From: Sarcina sp. DSM 11001
GTDB lineage: Bacteria > Bacillota > Clostridia > Lachnospirales > Lachnospiraceae
Direction of reading: 5' to 3'
Assembly (NCBI RefSeq): GCF_900101015.1
Contig: NZ_FNFZ01000009.1
Span: 62,001-126,000, forward strand
Length of the DNA: 64,000 nucleotides
Shown: positions 7,780 to 15,761 of the stretch, one piece after another
How positions within the stretch are numbered: the stretch's first letter is position 1
Layout of the letters: every line of letters starts with the position of its first letter
Program-made: the position numbers and the translations under genes
Notes under the pieces: generated by a model
Databases searched by the model: none
Seen by the model: the letters and a program-made list of their open reading frames with translations, nothing else
Told to the model about the DNA's origin: nothing

Positions 7780-8316
7780 TCAGATCGTGCCGGCTCCGGA
7801 AACGCTGTTCTCCTGCGTTTCGTCCGTGGACTGGCCGTCTGTCGTTCCACTGCCGTTTCCGTCACTGCCTTTTCCATCACTGCCTTTGCCGTGCTTTCTG
7901 CCTCCGGCTTCACCGCGGCCGCCGGCATGAGACCTGTTCTTGAAAGAAACATCAGGACTGTTGTAGACATATTCCTTGCGAAGGACCGCTCCGGTGTCCG
8001 CGTCCAGAATATACTTATAGCTGGTTGTATTTGTGTTGAATTTCACAGTGTAGACAGCAATTTTACCGCCATCCTGCGTCTCCTTTTCAGAGAGACTGTT
8101 TTTAGTAACTGTGACGTCTGCTTCCTTTTCTCCTGCGTCCTTCAGAGCGGCTGCCAGAGCCTCCTTCTCTGTCAGATCAAAGCTGATCGTCGACTTTTCT
8201 TCCTCAGAAGCGGAGGTTCCGGTTTCCCCCGCCTGGGTGGTATCCGCGGCAAACGCGGTAATAGAAAGCGCGGAAAGCGCAAGGACTGTAAGCATGATCG
8301 CAATGTATTTTTTCAT
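7780..8316 (-). CDS. Secreted PepSY-domain protein
   Basis: The 178-residue product has a clear signal peptide (MKKYIAIMLTVLALSALS.. ending AFA). A PepSY-type region follows at about residues 45-118 (LTEKEALAAALKDAG, then YKYILDADTGAVLRKEYV). The last 50 residues are a Gly/Ser/Asp-rich, probably disordered tail. PepSY domains in exported proteins are often thought to modulate proteases or sense envelope conditions; the role here is not known. A start site AAGGAGA precedes the ATG. The gene follows a response regulator and sensor kinase on the same strand, a common pairing, so it may be their target or co-sensor. It ends at an intrinsic terminator. Confidence 0.85.
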   Translation of the reverse strand: MKKYIAIMLTVLALSALSITAFAADTTQAGETGTSASEEEKSTISFDLTEKEALAAALKDAGEKEADVTVTKNSLSEKETQDGGKIAVYTVKFNTNTTSYKYILDADTGAVLRKEYVYNSPDVSFKNRSHAGGRGEAGGRKHGKGSDGKGSDGNGSGTTDGQSTDETQENSVSGAGTI

Positions 8317-8484
8317 GAGTGTTTCTCCTTATATTCAAGACTCTGATATATTTCGTTCCCGGGATCGATATGATTACTATATCCGGTGGAAATGAAAGCA
8401 CCATGAAGCCATTATGAAAAACAGATGAAAATTTCCCGTGCCGGATTTGAGAGCTTTGAGAGAGATGTGATCAATAGGGATCCT

Positions 8485-10101
8485 TTACGCCTCCGGCATT
8501 GAAAAGATGAACTCGCTGCCTTCTCCCGGCCTGCTGGAGGCTGTGATCCTGCCGCCGTGAAGCCTGGCGATCTGCTGCGCCAGGCTCAGGCCCAGGCCGA
8601 TTCCCCGGCTTTCGTCGCTGCGGGAGCGGTCCGCCTGATAAAAGCGGTTCCAGATGCAGGCAAGGTCCTCCTCCCCGATACCGATTCCGTCGTCACGGAC
8701 ACTGACACAGGCTTTTGATCCTTCAGAATATACCTTCACCCACACATGGCCGCCGTCTTTTCCATATTTTACTGCGTTTGTCACGAGATTCTGCACCAGA
8801 CTGATAAGCAGGGCAACGTCTCCGTTTACCAGGACATCAGGGGAAGCTTCGCACTCAATCTTAATATTCCGCGCAGCTACTGTCCGCTGTTCCTCACATA
8901 CGTCCTCCACGAGTCCGGACAGGTCCAGTTCCTCCCGGTCGATCCGGCGCGTTCCCTGCTCCAGCCGGGTATAGGCCAGGAGTTTTCCGATCAGCTCTGA
9001 CATTTTCCGCGCCTGCTTGTGGATCTCCGTGACAGATTCCTGTACTGCCTCCGTGTCTTCAGGCATTTTTTCCGCCATCTCGCATTCCGCAAGGATCACC
9101 GTGACCGGCGTCCGGAGCTCATGGGAAGCATCGCTTGTAAACCGGCGCTCCGCGTCGAAGGACCGCTCCAGCCGTCCCATCATGTCATTAAAGGTATCCG
9201 CAAGCTCATGCACCTCATCCCTGCCCGGTGAAAGCTGAATGCGGCGGGACAGGTCGGACCCGTCGGTAATCTCCCGGGCGGATTCCGTGATCCTGCGCAG
9301 GGGGCGGAGCGACCGTCCGATGATGACGCAGCTGCCCAGCGCGGCCAGAAACACGATGACTGCCAGACCCGCACAGGTCAGCCGCACTACGGAAGTGGTG
9401 ACATTGGCCATACTGTCCTCCGGCAGGAGGCCCACGATCCAGATATCGTCAGTGCCCGCAGTGCCGTCAGAATTCACACTTGTGCCGGAGCCCGCTCTTG
9501 TGTCAGAACCCGTGCTTCCGTCAAAACCCGCACTTACGTCTGTCTCCCCGGAAAAATCTGTCTCTCCAGAGCCGTCGACCTCATCGGAAGGCCCCGCATC
9601 CCCCAAGCTCTCCTGCTCTTCGGAAAACATCGTTTCCCCGCGCCCGTTCAATTTTCCGCGGTCAGTTCTGCCGCCTGTACCTGTTTTCCCGCCGCGCCCG
9701 CGTTCGTTTTTCACTCCGGAAAGCCGCAGAAAGTAACAGTAGACGTTCGCCTCAGCCGTTGTGACGCGGAACACCTGCTCCTGCTCATTTTCCTGTAAAA
9801 GATCAGGCATCATGGATTGTATGCTGAAAATATCCGTGCCGGCTTCCAGTGTGCTGCCATCTCCGCTGTAAACCTGAAGGTATGCACCGTTATCATAGGT
9901 GCGGCCTATGTATCCTCGCAGACCACGGCCGCGGCCGGTCAACAGCTCCGCGGCGCAGCTGCTGACGGCGGATTCAAGCGTGCTCCTGGCCGTAGCCTGT
10001 TCCGCTGTATCGGAAATCAGAAAAAGGGCTGCTGTGAGTGCGGCAGCCGTCAGCAGGAGGAGTCCCGTGATCCACAGGGTCAGCTTTGTCCGAAGCTTCA
10101 T
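8485..10101 (-). CDS. Membrane sensor histidine kinase
   Basis: The product has 538 residues from the ATG at 10101 (GAGGT upstream; a GTG two codons earlier is possible). It has one membrane helix near residues 8-32, an extracytoplasmic region to about 225, a second helix (LTCAGLAVIVFLAALGSCVI), and HAMP. Then come HisKA with the phospho-acceptor His in FTSDASHELRTPVTVI and a HATPase_c domain (NLVTNAVKYG, DDGIGIG, GIGLGLSLAQQI). The outer region holds an unusual Ser/Gly/Thr/Asp-rich stretch of about 70 residues made of short imperfect repeats (SGETDFSGETDVS..). Its gene lies 46 bases after the response regulator, so the two form a pair. The signal is unknown. Confidence 0.93.
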   Translation of the reverse strand: MKLRTKLTLWITGLLLLTAAALTAALFLISDTAEQATARSTLESAVSSCAAELLTGRGRGLRGYIGRTYDNGAYLQVYSGDGSTLEAGTDIFSIQSMMPDLLQENEQEQVFRVTTAEANVYCYFLRLSGVKNERGRGGKTGTGGRTDRGKLNGRGETMFSEEQESLGDAGPSDEVDGSGETDFSGETDVSAGFDGSTGSDTRAGSGTSVNSDGTAGTDDIWIVGLLPEDSMANVTTSVVRLTCAGLAVIVFLAALGSCVIIGRSLRPLRRITESAREITDGSDLSRRIQLSPGRDEVHELADTFNDMMGRLERSFDAERRFTSDASHELRTPVTVILAECEMAEKMPEDTEAVQESVTEIHKQARKMSELIGKLLAYTRLEQGTRRIDREELDLSGLVEDVCEEQRTVAARNIKIECEASPDVLVNGDVALLISLVQNLVTNAVKYGKDGGHVWVKVYSEGSKACVSVRDDGIGIGEEDLACIWNRFYQADRSRSDESRGIGLGLSLAQQIARLHGGRITASSRPGEGSEFIFSMPEA

Positions 10102-10147
10102 TTCCACACCTCATTATCATACCCGTCATTTCCATACCCGGGAAATG

Positions 10148-10822
10148 TCAAACCGGCTCTTTCAGTACATATCCATAACCCCGGACAGTCTGGATGAGCT
10201 TCGGCGAATAGTCCGCGTCTATTTTTTTCCGCAGCATCCGAATATAGACATCCACCACGTTGGATCCGACAATGTAGTCCCCGCTCCAGAGATTGGTCTC
10301 GATCTGGTCCCGGCTGAGGACCAGCCCCTTATTGCGGATCAGATATTCCAACAGGGCATATTCCCTGGCTGTCAGAGTGATCTCTGTCCCGCCGCGTGTC
10401 ACCCGGTGGCGTGCGCTGTCCACAGTGAGATCCGCGCAGCTGTATACATTTGAGACTGAACTGCCCTTTCTCCGGATCAGTACCCGCAGACGCGCCATAA
10501 GCTCCTCAAATTCAAAAGGCTTGACAAGGTAATCGTCCGCCCCGAGATCGAGTCCCTCCACCTTGTCTGCCAGAGAATCCCGCGCTGTCAGAAACAAAAC
10601 CGGGGTCTTATCTCCCCGCTCCCGCATCCGGGTCAGCACTTCAAACCCGTCCATCCCGGGCATCATCACATCCAGGATCACAGCGTCGTACTCCACCACA
10701 TCCAGATAGTCGAGGGCTTCCCGGCCGTCAAAACAGGCGTCTGCGGAATAGCCCTCCCATTTTAAACGCCGGACAATGACCCGGTTTATGGCCCTGTCAT
10801 CCTCTGCAAGCAGTATCCTCAT
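10148..10822 (-). CDS. OmpR/PhoB-type response regulator
   Basis: The 224-residue protein begins MRILLAEDDRAINRVIVRRL at the ATG at 10822, which has an AAAGGAG site; upstream in-frame codons lack one. The receiver domain shows the acidic pair EDD, the phospho-acceptor Asp in AVILDVMMPGMDG and the Lys in DYLVKPFEFEEL. The C-terminal winged helix (residues about 125-222) has LTAREYALLEYLIRNKG and the recognition region NVVDVYIRMLRKKID. It should be phosphorylated by the kinase encoded just downstream and act on promoters. The downstream PepSY gene is a plausible target. Confidence 0.94.
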   Translation of the reverse strand: MRILLAEDDRAINRVIVRRLKWEGYSADACFDGREALDYLDVVEYDAVILDVMMPGMDGFEVLTRMRERGDKTPVLFLTARDSLADKVEGLDLGADDYLVKPFEFEELMARLRVLIRRKGSSVSNVYSCADLTVDSARHRVTRGGTEITLTAREYALLEYLIRNKGLVLSRDQIETNLWSGDYIVGSNVVDVYIRMLRKKIDADYSPKLIQTVRGYGYVLKEPV

Positions 10823-10922
10823 GTCGGCTCTCCTTTCAGTATCCTTATCAGCAGTTCCCGTCAGCAATTCTTAACCGCAGCCGGGAAGCTCCGGCATGGC
10901 AGTCTGCCGGGATCATACACAG

Positions 10923-10950
10923 ATTGTATAAAGATTCTACACATGGTAAA
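10923..10950 (-). promoter_or_regulatory. Candidate promoter of the two-component operon
   Basis: On the minus strand TTTACC (10945-10950) and TACAAT (10923-10928) are 16 bases apart, 100 bases before the response regulator ATG. The gap 10823-11173 otherwise holds A-rich repeats of the type GATGGATGCTGATAAAAACA and the terminator at 11107-11137. Confidence 0.45.
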
Positions 10951-11106
10951 TGAAAAACAGATGAAAAACAAGCCGGGAAAAGCAAATGGAAAGCAAAACG
11001 GAAAAGCTGATAAAAAAGATGGATGCTGCCAAGAACAGATTACTGATAAAAAACAGATGGATGCTGATAAAAACAGATCGCTGATAAAAAGATGATAAAG
11101 AAAGAC

Positions 11107-11137
11107 GACGGTCTCTGTGTCTGCCACAGAGACCGTC
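11107..11137 (-). terminator. Terminator after the kinase-CYTH gene
   Basis: A perfect 13-bp stem (GACGGTCTCTGTG 11107-11119 with 11125-11137, loop tctgc) lies 35 bases after the stop of the minus-strand gene. T-rich sequence follows on both strands, so it could act both ways. Confidence 0.8.
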
Positions 11138-11173
11138 CCGTTTTATATTTTATGTTTATATTTTATGTCCCGT

Positions 11174-12307
11174 TTAAAAAGATTCCCGCACCTGCTTTTG
11201 TGCCAGATATGAGATTTCGTAACAGGGATCCTCAGATACATCTCTCTGTACATGGAGGAAATCCGGCACGGCGATCTTTTCATCTGCCTCCCGGAGGGAG
11301 ACCTCCAGGACCGCCCTGTTCTCCCAGAAGGGGTAGAGGTCTATCTCAAAATACTGCTGTTTCCAGGTGAGGCAGTACCGGGTCTTGCAGATCATATGTC
11401 TGGAGGGATCCGCGTTGCCCAGAAACTGCTGGTACTCGCGCTCGGACAGCCTGCCTTCGGAGATCAGGCTCCTGTAGCCGGCAGGCCCCTTTTTACGGGT
11501 CAGATAATATACGACCCCGTTTGCTCCCCTGCGCATGCGGACGCGGATCTCCTCGTCCGGCGGGGCAAGCAGGTATACCTGCTCGATCTCAAAGCGATGA
11601 CAGCCCGGAAACGCCTCCAGAACAGAGGGATCCGGTTTATCGATCAAAAGCCGGCGGCGGATCTCAAAGGGAGCGGGGTCACCCAGAAAAGAAGCGATCT
11701 CCGCGATGAGATGCCGCATCTTGTCCTCAAAGCCATTCAGGTTCTCTATGACGCGGAAATAAGGATGCTCTTTCCACGCATTGATGACCCTGTCATCCAG
11801 AGCCGCAGCCTCCTCCGGCGACTCATCCCGGATAGCATTGGTCGCTGTCCCGTAATAAGCGGCGGCAAACTTTGCGGTCGTCTCCAGATGGAAGACAGCG
11901 TCGTAGCTGAGCAGCATTTCCTCCCTGTCCACATCGAGCAGAGCCAGCGCCTGCTCAAACTCCGCCTCCGTCATATAGGCCCTGTTGTCAAAGAAGCCCC
12001 GGTCAAAGATGATCAGGACCCTGGATCCGGGATCCTTGTTCGCGATGTCTCTGGCAGCGCGCTCAAACACCCGCTGCTTTTCCAGCTGCAGCTTCATCTG
12101 AAACAGCTGATAGGACATCATTGAAGAACAGCGCATAGGTGTGATACCCGCCGTTTTGAGTTCTGTGGCCGGCTCCTGCATGAAAAGCATGGTATACCCG
12201 TTCTTTTCAAAAGTATTCTGGATCCAGCTCATCCCTGTCGTCTTGCCGGCGCAGGGGCCCCCCGTAATGACGATTTTCTTAATCCTGCTGCTGCCCGCTT
12301 TATTCAT
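11174..12307 (-). CDS. P-loop kinase fused to CYTH-like domain (Ttd14-like)
   Basis: The 377-residue protein has an N-terminal NadR/thymidylate-kinase-like P-loop ATPase domain (AAA_28). Walker A is VITGGPCAGKTT (residues 13-24) and an acidic DRGFFDNRAYM motif lies near 101. From about residue 215 it has a CYTH-like triphosphate-tunnel pattern: EIEQVYLL, RVRMRR, YLTRKK, CKTRYCL, FEIDLYPFW and AVLEVSL. This order of domains matches what I recall of eukaryotic Ttd14-type proteins and their bacterial relatives. CYTH domains bind triphosphates, polyphosphate or phosphoinositides. The substrate here is unknown, and a nucleotide or polyphosphate kinase/phosphatase pairing is a guess. It appears to be a single-gene unit ending at a strong terminator. 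Confidence 0.78.
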   Translation of the reverse strand: MNKAGSSRIKKIVITGGPCAGKTTGMSWIQNTFEKNGYTMLFMQEPATELKTAGITPMRCSSMMSYQLFQMKLQLEKQRVFERAARDIANKDPGSRVLIIFDRGFFDNRAYMTEAEFEQALALLDVDREEMLLSYDAVFHLETTAKFAAAYYGTATNAIRDESPEEAAALDDRVINAWKEHPYFRVIENLNGFEDKMRHLIAEIASFLGDPAPFEIRRRLLIDKPDPSVLEAFPGCHRFEIEQVYLLAPPDEEIRVRMRRGANGVVYYLTRKKGPAGYRSLISEGRLSEREYQQFLGNADPSRHMICKTRYCLTWKQQYFEIDLYPFWENRAVLEVSLREADEKIAVPDFLHVQRDVSEDPCYEISYLAQKQVRESF

Positions 12308-12326
12308 GGATTTTCCCCGTTTTTTT

Positions 12327-12473
12327 ATTTTCCGAAAAGACTATTTCCAGAAAAGATTTATTTCCGAAAAGAGTATTTCTTCGAAAAGATTTATTCTCCG
12401 AAAAGAGTATTTCTTCGAAAGGATTTATTCTCCGAAAAGCTTGTTTCTTCGAAAGATTTATTCTCCGAAAAGG
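12327..12473. repeat. 34-bp tandem repeat including the cysteine-synthase-like gene tail
   Basis: Units of 32-34 bases start at 12345, 12377, 12411 and 12445, with a partial unit before. Each holds TATTCTCCGAAAAG or a close variant. The 12445 unit contains the last codons (FGE) and TAA stop (12458-12460) of the enzyme gene. On the minus strand the other units repeat this end and stop beyond the gene. Confidence 0.88.
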
Positions 12474-13387
12474 GGCGTGGAAAAATATCTCTCGGCTGTA
12501 TCGGGCAGAATAGTCACGACTGTCTTGCCGGGGCCGAGCTTTTTCGCCAGTTTGAGGGCGGCCGCCACGTTTGTTCCGGAAGAGATTCCGACCATGAGCC
12601 CCTCCTCCCGGGCCAGGCGCTTGGAAGTCTCGATCGCTTCGGTATCCGTCGTGACGCAGATCTCGTCATAGATCTCGCGGTTGAGAATATCCGGGATGAT
12701 GCCGTCGCCGATGCCCATCTGCATGTGGGTGCCGATCGTGCCTCCGGCCAGGATCGCCGCGTTCTCGGGTTCCACAGCCCAGATCTCGATCTCCGGATTG
12801 TGCTCCCTGAGGACTTCGCCGATACCCGTCAGGGTGCCGCCGGTCCCGATGCCGCTGCAGAAACCGTGGATGGGTCCTCCCACCTGGTCCAGGATCTCCT
12901 GCGCGGTGAAATCCTTCTGTGCCATGGTATTGTTGGGGTTGGAGAACTGCTGCGGTACGAACACCCTGGGGTCTTTTTTCTGCATGCGCAGCGCCGTCTG
13001 CAGGCACTCATCGATGCAGGCGCCGATATCGCCGGCGTCATGGATCAGCCGGACCTCCGCCCCGTAATGGCGGACGAGCTTGGCGCGCTCCTCACTGACC
13101 GAGTCCGGCATGATGATGATCGTGCGGTATCCCCGGACAGCACCGACCAGCGCCAGGCCGATCCCCTGGTTTCCGCTCGTGGGTTCCACAATGATCGTGT
13201 CGGGACCGATGATTCCCTGTTTTTCCGCCTGCACGATCATGTTGAGCGCGGTCCTCGTCTTGATGGATCCGCCCACATTGAGCCCTTCGACCTTGACCAG
13301 TATCCTGGCGCTGCCCGGTTCGGGCATTCTCTGCAGCTCCACCATGGGCGTATTTCCGACGGCTTCCAAAATGTTATTATAAACCAT
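12458..13387 (-). CDS. PLP-dependent cysteine synthase-family enzyme
   Basis: Started at MVYNNILEAVGNTPMVEL (ATG 13387, AGGAG upstream), the protein has 309 residues, the normal length for O-acetylserine sulfhydrylase. The fold-type II markers are present: the PLP lysine in GGSIKTRTAL (near residue 44), the substrate loop TSGNQGIG (near 75), the phosphate-binding loop GIGTGGT (near 182) and GISSGTN (near 272). Two positions differ from textbook CysK, SIKTR instead of SVKDR and TSGNQ instead of TSGNT, so the substrate may not be exactly O-acetylserine and sulfide. It is monocistronic, with a tandem repeat at its 3' end. Confidence 0.85.
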   Translation of the reverse strand: MVYNNILEAVGNTPMVELQRMPEPGSARILVKVEGLNVGGSIKTRTALNMIVQAEKQGIIGPDTIIVEPTSGNQGIGLALVGAVRGYRTIIIMPDSVSEERAKLVRHYGAEVRLIHDAGDIGACIDECLQTALRMQKKDPRVFVPQQFSNPNNTMAQKDFTAQEILDQVGGPIHGFCSGIGTGGTLTGIGEVLREHNPEIEIWAVEPENAAILAGGTIGTHMQMGIGDGIIPDILNREIYDEICVTTDTEAIETSKRLAREEGLMVGISSGTNVAAALKLAKKLGPGKTVVTILPDTAERYFSTPLFGE

Positions 13388-13788
13388 AACCCGTTTTCTC
13401 CTGTAAAATTCTTCTGCTGATTCCTTGATTAATTCTTCTGTCAAAAATGTATAAATCACAAATGTCTATACAGATTATATAGATCAGTGGGATAATCTCA
13501 TTACACCCGCATTTTCCTATCATACAATAAACGGACTGTTTGCACAATTCATTCTTTTTCTCGGCGCCTGGCATTCCTTCTTTTCCTTCTTTTCGTTTCC
13601 CCCGCGGCCCTGACCGGGGTGCGGCCATGAGCCCCGGCGCGGAGGCTGTAGTGATGCTGTACATGACCAGCCTGCACACTTTATTCAACGGCCTGCGCGC
13701 ATGCCATAAGGCAGTTTCACACATGACTGGTCAACTTGTGATTATTGACCAAAAGTGCTCAAAAAGTCCCCCTTTTGCCCCTGAAAAC

Positions 13789-13818
13789 TGGACAACATGC
13801 ACATTCATACTTTATAAT
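13789..13818 (+). promoter_or_regulatory. pgi: Candidate promoter of pgi
   Basis: TGGACA (13789-13794) and TATAAT (13813-13818) are 18 bases apart. The start would give a leader of about 235 bases before the ATG at 14060. The 670-base gap 13388-14059 also holds the upstream region of the cysteine-synthase-like gene. I see no gene or known riboswitch in it, and the open frames there lack ribosome binding sites. Confidence 0.5.
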
Positions 13819-14059
13819 CGAGATAATATATGGCTGCGGTCCGGTGGCCCGTCTCAGACAGATCCCGCATTATTACTTCAGAAAAAACGAGGCGCACACT
13901 GGTATACAAAACAGTATCGATCGCGCTTGCTCCATTTGCAGTCAGGACATTTCGTTTCCGGTCAGCGAGCGGCCGGCAGCGAAATCTCTCCTGCTGCCGC
14001 AATGTATCGCCGTTAAGTATTGTTAGTATTGCACGTTTTTGTTAAGGAGGATCTTTAAA

Positions 14060-15643
14060 ATGATTTCCTGGAAAAATCTCGACACACTGGCTGTTTATAA
14101 AAAATTTATGGCATTGAAGGGCAAGGTAAACCTCGTTGAGGCCATGTCCGGTGAAGAAGCCGCGGAGCGCGTGGCAAAATACAGTGTCCCCATGGCCTGC
14201 GGAATGAAATATAATTTCGCCGCAAAGGCGGTTGACGACGATTCTCTCGCCGTTTTCGCCGAGCTGGCAAAAGAGCAGCAGCTGATCGAAAAATATAAAG
14301 AGCTCCTGGACGGCGCTGTGATCAACACCGGTGAGAAGCGTCTGGTCCTCCACCAGCTCTGCCGCGGCCAGCTGGGCAAAGACGTCATCGCCGACGGCGT
14401 CAACAAGCGCGAATTCTATTATGGCCAGCAGCAGAAGGCCGCCGAGTTCGCAAACAAGGTACATACCGGCCAGATCACCAATGCGGCGGGCGAGAAATTC
14501 ACCACCGTCGTGCAGATCGGTATCGGCGGAAGCGATCTGGGTCCCCGCGCCCTCTACATCGCTCTGGAGAACTGGGCAAAGCAGAACGACACCCTGAAAA
14601 TGGAAGCGCGCTTCATCAGCAACGTGGATCCTGACGATGCAGCCGCTGTCCTGAAATCTGTCGATATCCCCCACTCCCTGTTCATCGTCGTCTCCAAGTC
14701 CGGCACGACACTGGAGACCCTGACCAATGAGTCCTTCGTCCGCGACGCTCTGCGCGATGCCGGTGTGGATCCCTCCAGACATATGCTCGCCGTCACCAGC
14801 GAGACTTCCCCGCTGGCCACCAGCACGGAGTATCTGGAAGCCTTCTTCATGGATGATTATATCGGCGGACGTTATTCCTCTTCCTCCTGTGTCGGCGGTG
14901 TCATCCTCTCCCTGGCCTTCGGTCCGGAGATCTTTGCCCGCATCCTGAACGGTGCCCATGAGGCGGACAAGACCGCCCTGAACCCCGATATCTGCCAGAA
15001 CCCTGCTCTGCTCGACGCCCTGATCGGCGCTTATGAGCGCGGCGTGGAAGGCTATGGATGCACGGCTGTTCTGCCTTACTCCCAGGCCCTGAGCCGCTTC
15101 CCCGCCCACCTGCAGCAGCTTGATATGGAATCCAACGGCAAATCCGTCAACCGCTTCGGCGAGCCCGTCGACTATGTGACCGGCCCCGTGATCTTCGGCG
15201 AACCCGGCACAAACGGCCAGCACTCCTTCTACCAGCTCCTGCACCAGGGCACCAACATCATCCCGATGCAGTTCATCGGCTTCAAGGACAGTCAGTTCGG
15301 CATGGACGTCGATATCCAGGGCAGCACCAGCCAGAAAAAGCTGTGTGCCAACGTAGTCGCCCAGATCATGGCATTTGCCTGCGGCAAGGAAGATGAGAAT
15401 CCCAACAAGGCATTCGCCGGCGGCCGTCCCTCCAGCATCATCATCGCCGACCAGCTCACTCCCGAAGCCCTCGGCGCCCTGCTGGCCCACTTTGAGAACA
15501 AAGTCATGTTCCAAGGCTTCATCTGGAACCTGAACAGCTTCGACCAGGAAGGCGTCCAGCTCGGCAAGCTTCTCGCCAAGCGCGTCCTCGCTCATGAGAC
15601 AGACGGTGCCCTCAAGGCCTACGCAGACCTGTTCGAGATTTGA
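14060..15643 (+). CDS. pgi: Glucose-6-phosphate isomerase
   Basis: The product is 527 residues from MISWKNLDTLAVYKKFMALK (ATG 14060, with AAGGAGG upstream). It interconverts glucose-6-phosphate and fructose-6-phosphate in the cytoplasm. Visible SIS-type motifs include IGIGGSDLGPRA (residues about 152-163), SNVDPDDA, the phosphate-binding SKSGTT (near 214) and the glycine-rich GGRYSSSS region. GEPGTNGQHSFYQLLHQG near 385 carries the catalytic glutamate/histidine region, and KLLAKRVL lies near the end. It is flanked by its own promoter and terminator. Its stop codon lies in a short tandem repeat (TGATC-start units at 15641, 15660 and 15676). Confidence 0.96.
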   Translation: MISWKNLDTLAVYKKFMALKGKVNLVEAMSGEEAAERVAKYSVPMACGMKYNFAAKAVDDDSLAVFAELAKEQQLIEKYKELLDGAVINTGEKRLVLHQLCRGQLGKDVIADGVNKREFYYGQQQKAAEFANKVHTGQITNAAGEKFTTVVQIGIGGSDLGPRALYIALENWAKQNDTLKMEARFISNVDPDDAAAVLKSVDIPHSLFIVVSKSGTTLETLTNESFVRDALRDAGVDPSRHMLAVTSETSPLATSTEYLEAFFMDDYIGGRYSSSSCVGGVILSLAFGPEIFARILNGAHEADKTALNPDICQNPALLDALIGAYERGVEGYGCTAVLPYSQALSRFPAHLQQLDMESNGKSVNRFGEPVDYVTGPVIFGEPGTNGQHSFYQLLHQGTNIIPMQFIGFKDSQFGMDVDIQGSTSQKKLCANVVAQIMAFACGKEDENPNKAFAGGRPSSIIIADQLTPEALGALLAHFENKVMFQGFIWNLNSFDQEGVQLGKLLAKRVLAHETDGALKAYADLFEI

Positions 15644-15688
15644 TCATTGTCCGGTGGTCTGATCGCTGTCCAGTCTGATCGCCGTCAG
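15641..15688. repeat. Short tandem repeat starting at the pgi stop codon
   Basis: Three units start with TGATC at 15641, 15660 and 15676 (TGATCATTGTCCGGTGGTC, TGATCGCTGTCCAGTC, TGATCGCCGTCAG). The first TGA is the pgi stop codon. Confidence 0.65.
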
Positions 15689-15710
15689 TACCATTTATTG
15701 AGGCATAATA

Positions 15711-15760
15711 AACCGCAGGTTTCCGGTCTTTTATCCCCCCGGAACCTGCGGTTTTCTTTT
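15711..15760 (+). terminator. Terminator of pgi
   Basis: AACCGCAGGTTTCCGG (15711-15726) pairs with CCGGAACCTGCGGTT (15739-15753) with one extra T, followed by a T-rich run to 15760. It is also correctly placed to stop transcripts from the opposite strand. Confidence 0.85.
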
Positions 15761-15761
15761 C

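Noticed and set aside
13540-14016. Open frame of 158 codons before pgi
   Set aside because: It has no ribosome site and a low-complexity product, and it spans the probable pgi promoter.
14042-15595. Long open frame antisense to pgi (517 codons)
   Set aside because: The plus strand encodes an unmistakable glucose-6-phosphate isomerase. The antisense frame has no ribosome site and arises from GC-biased third positions.
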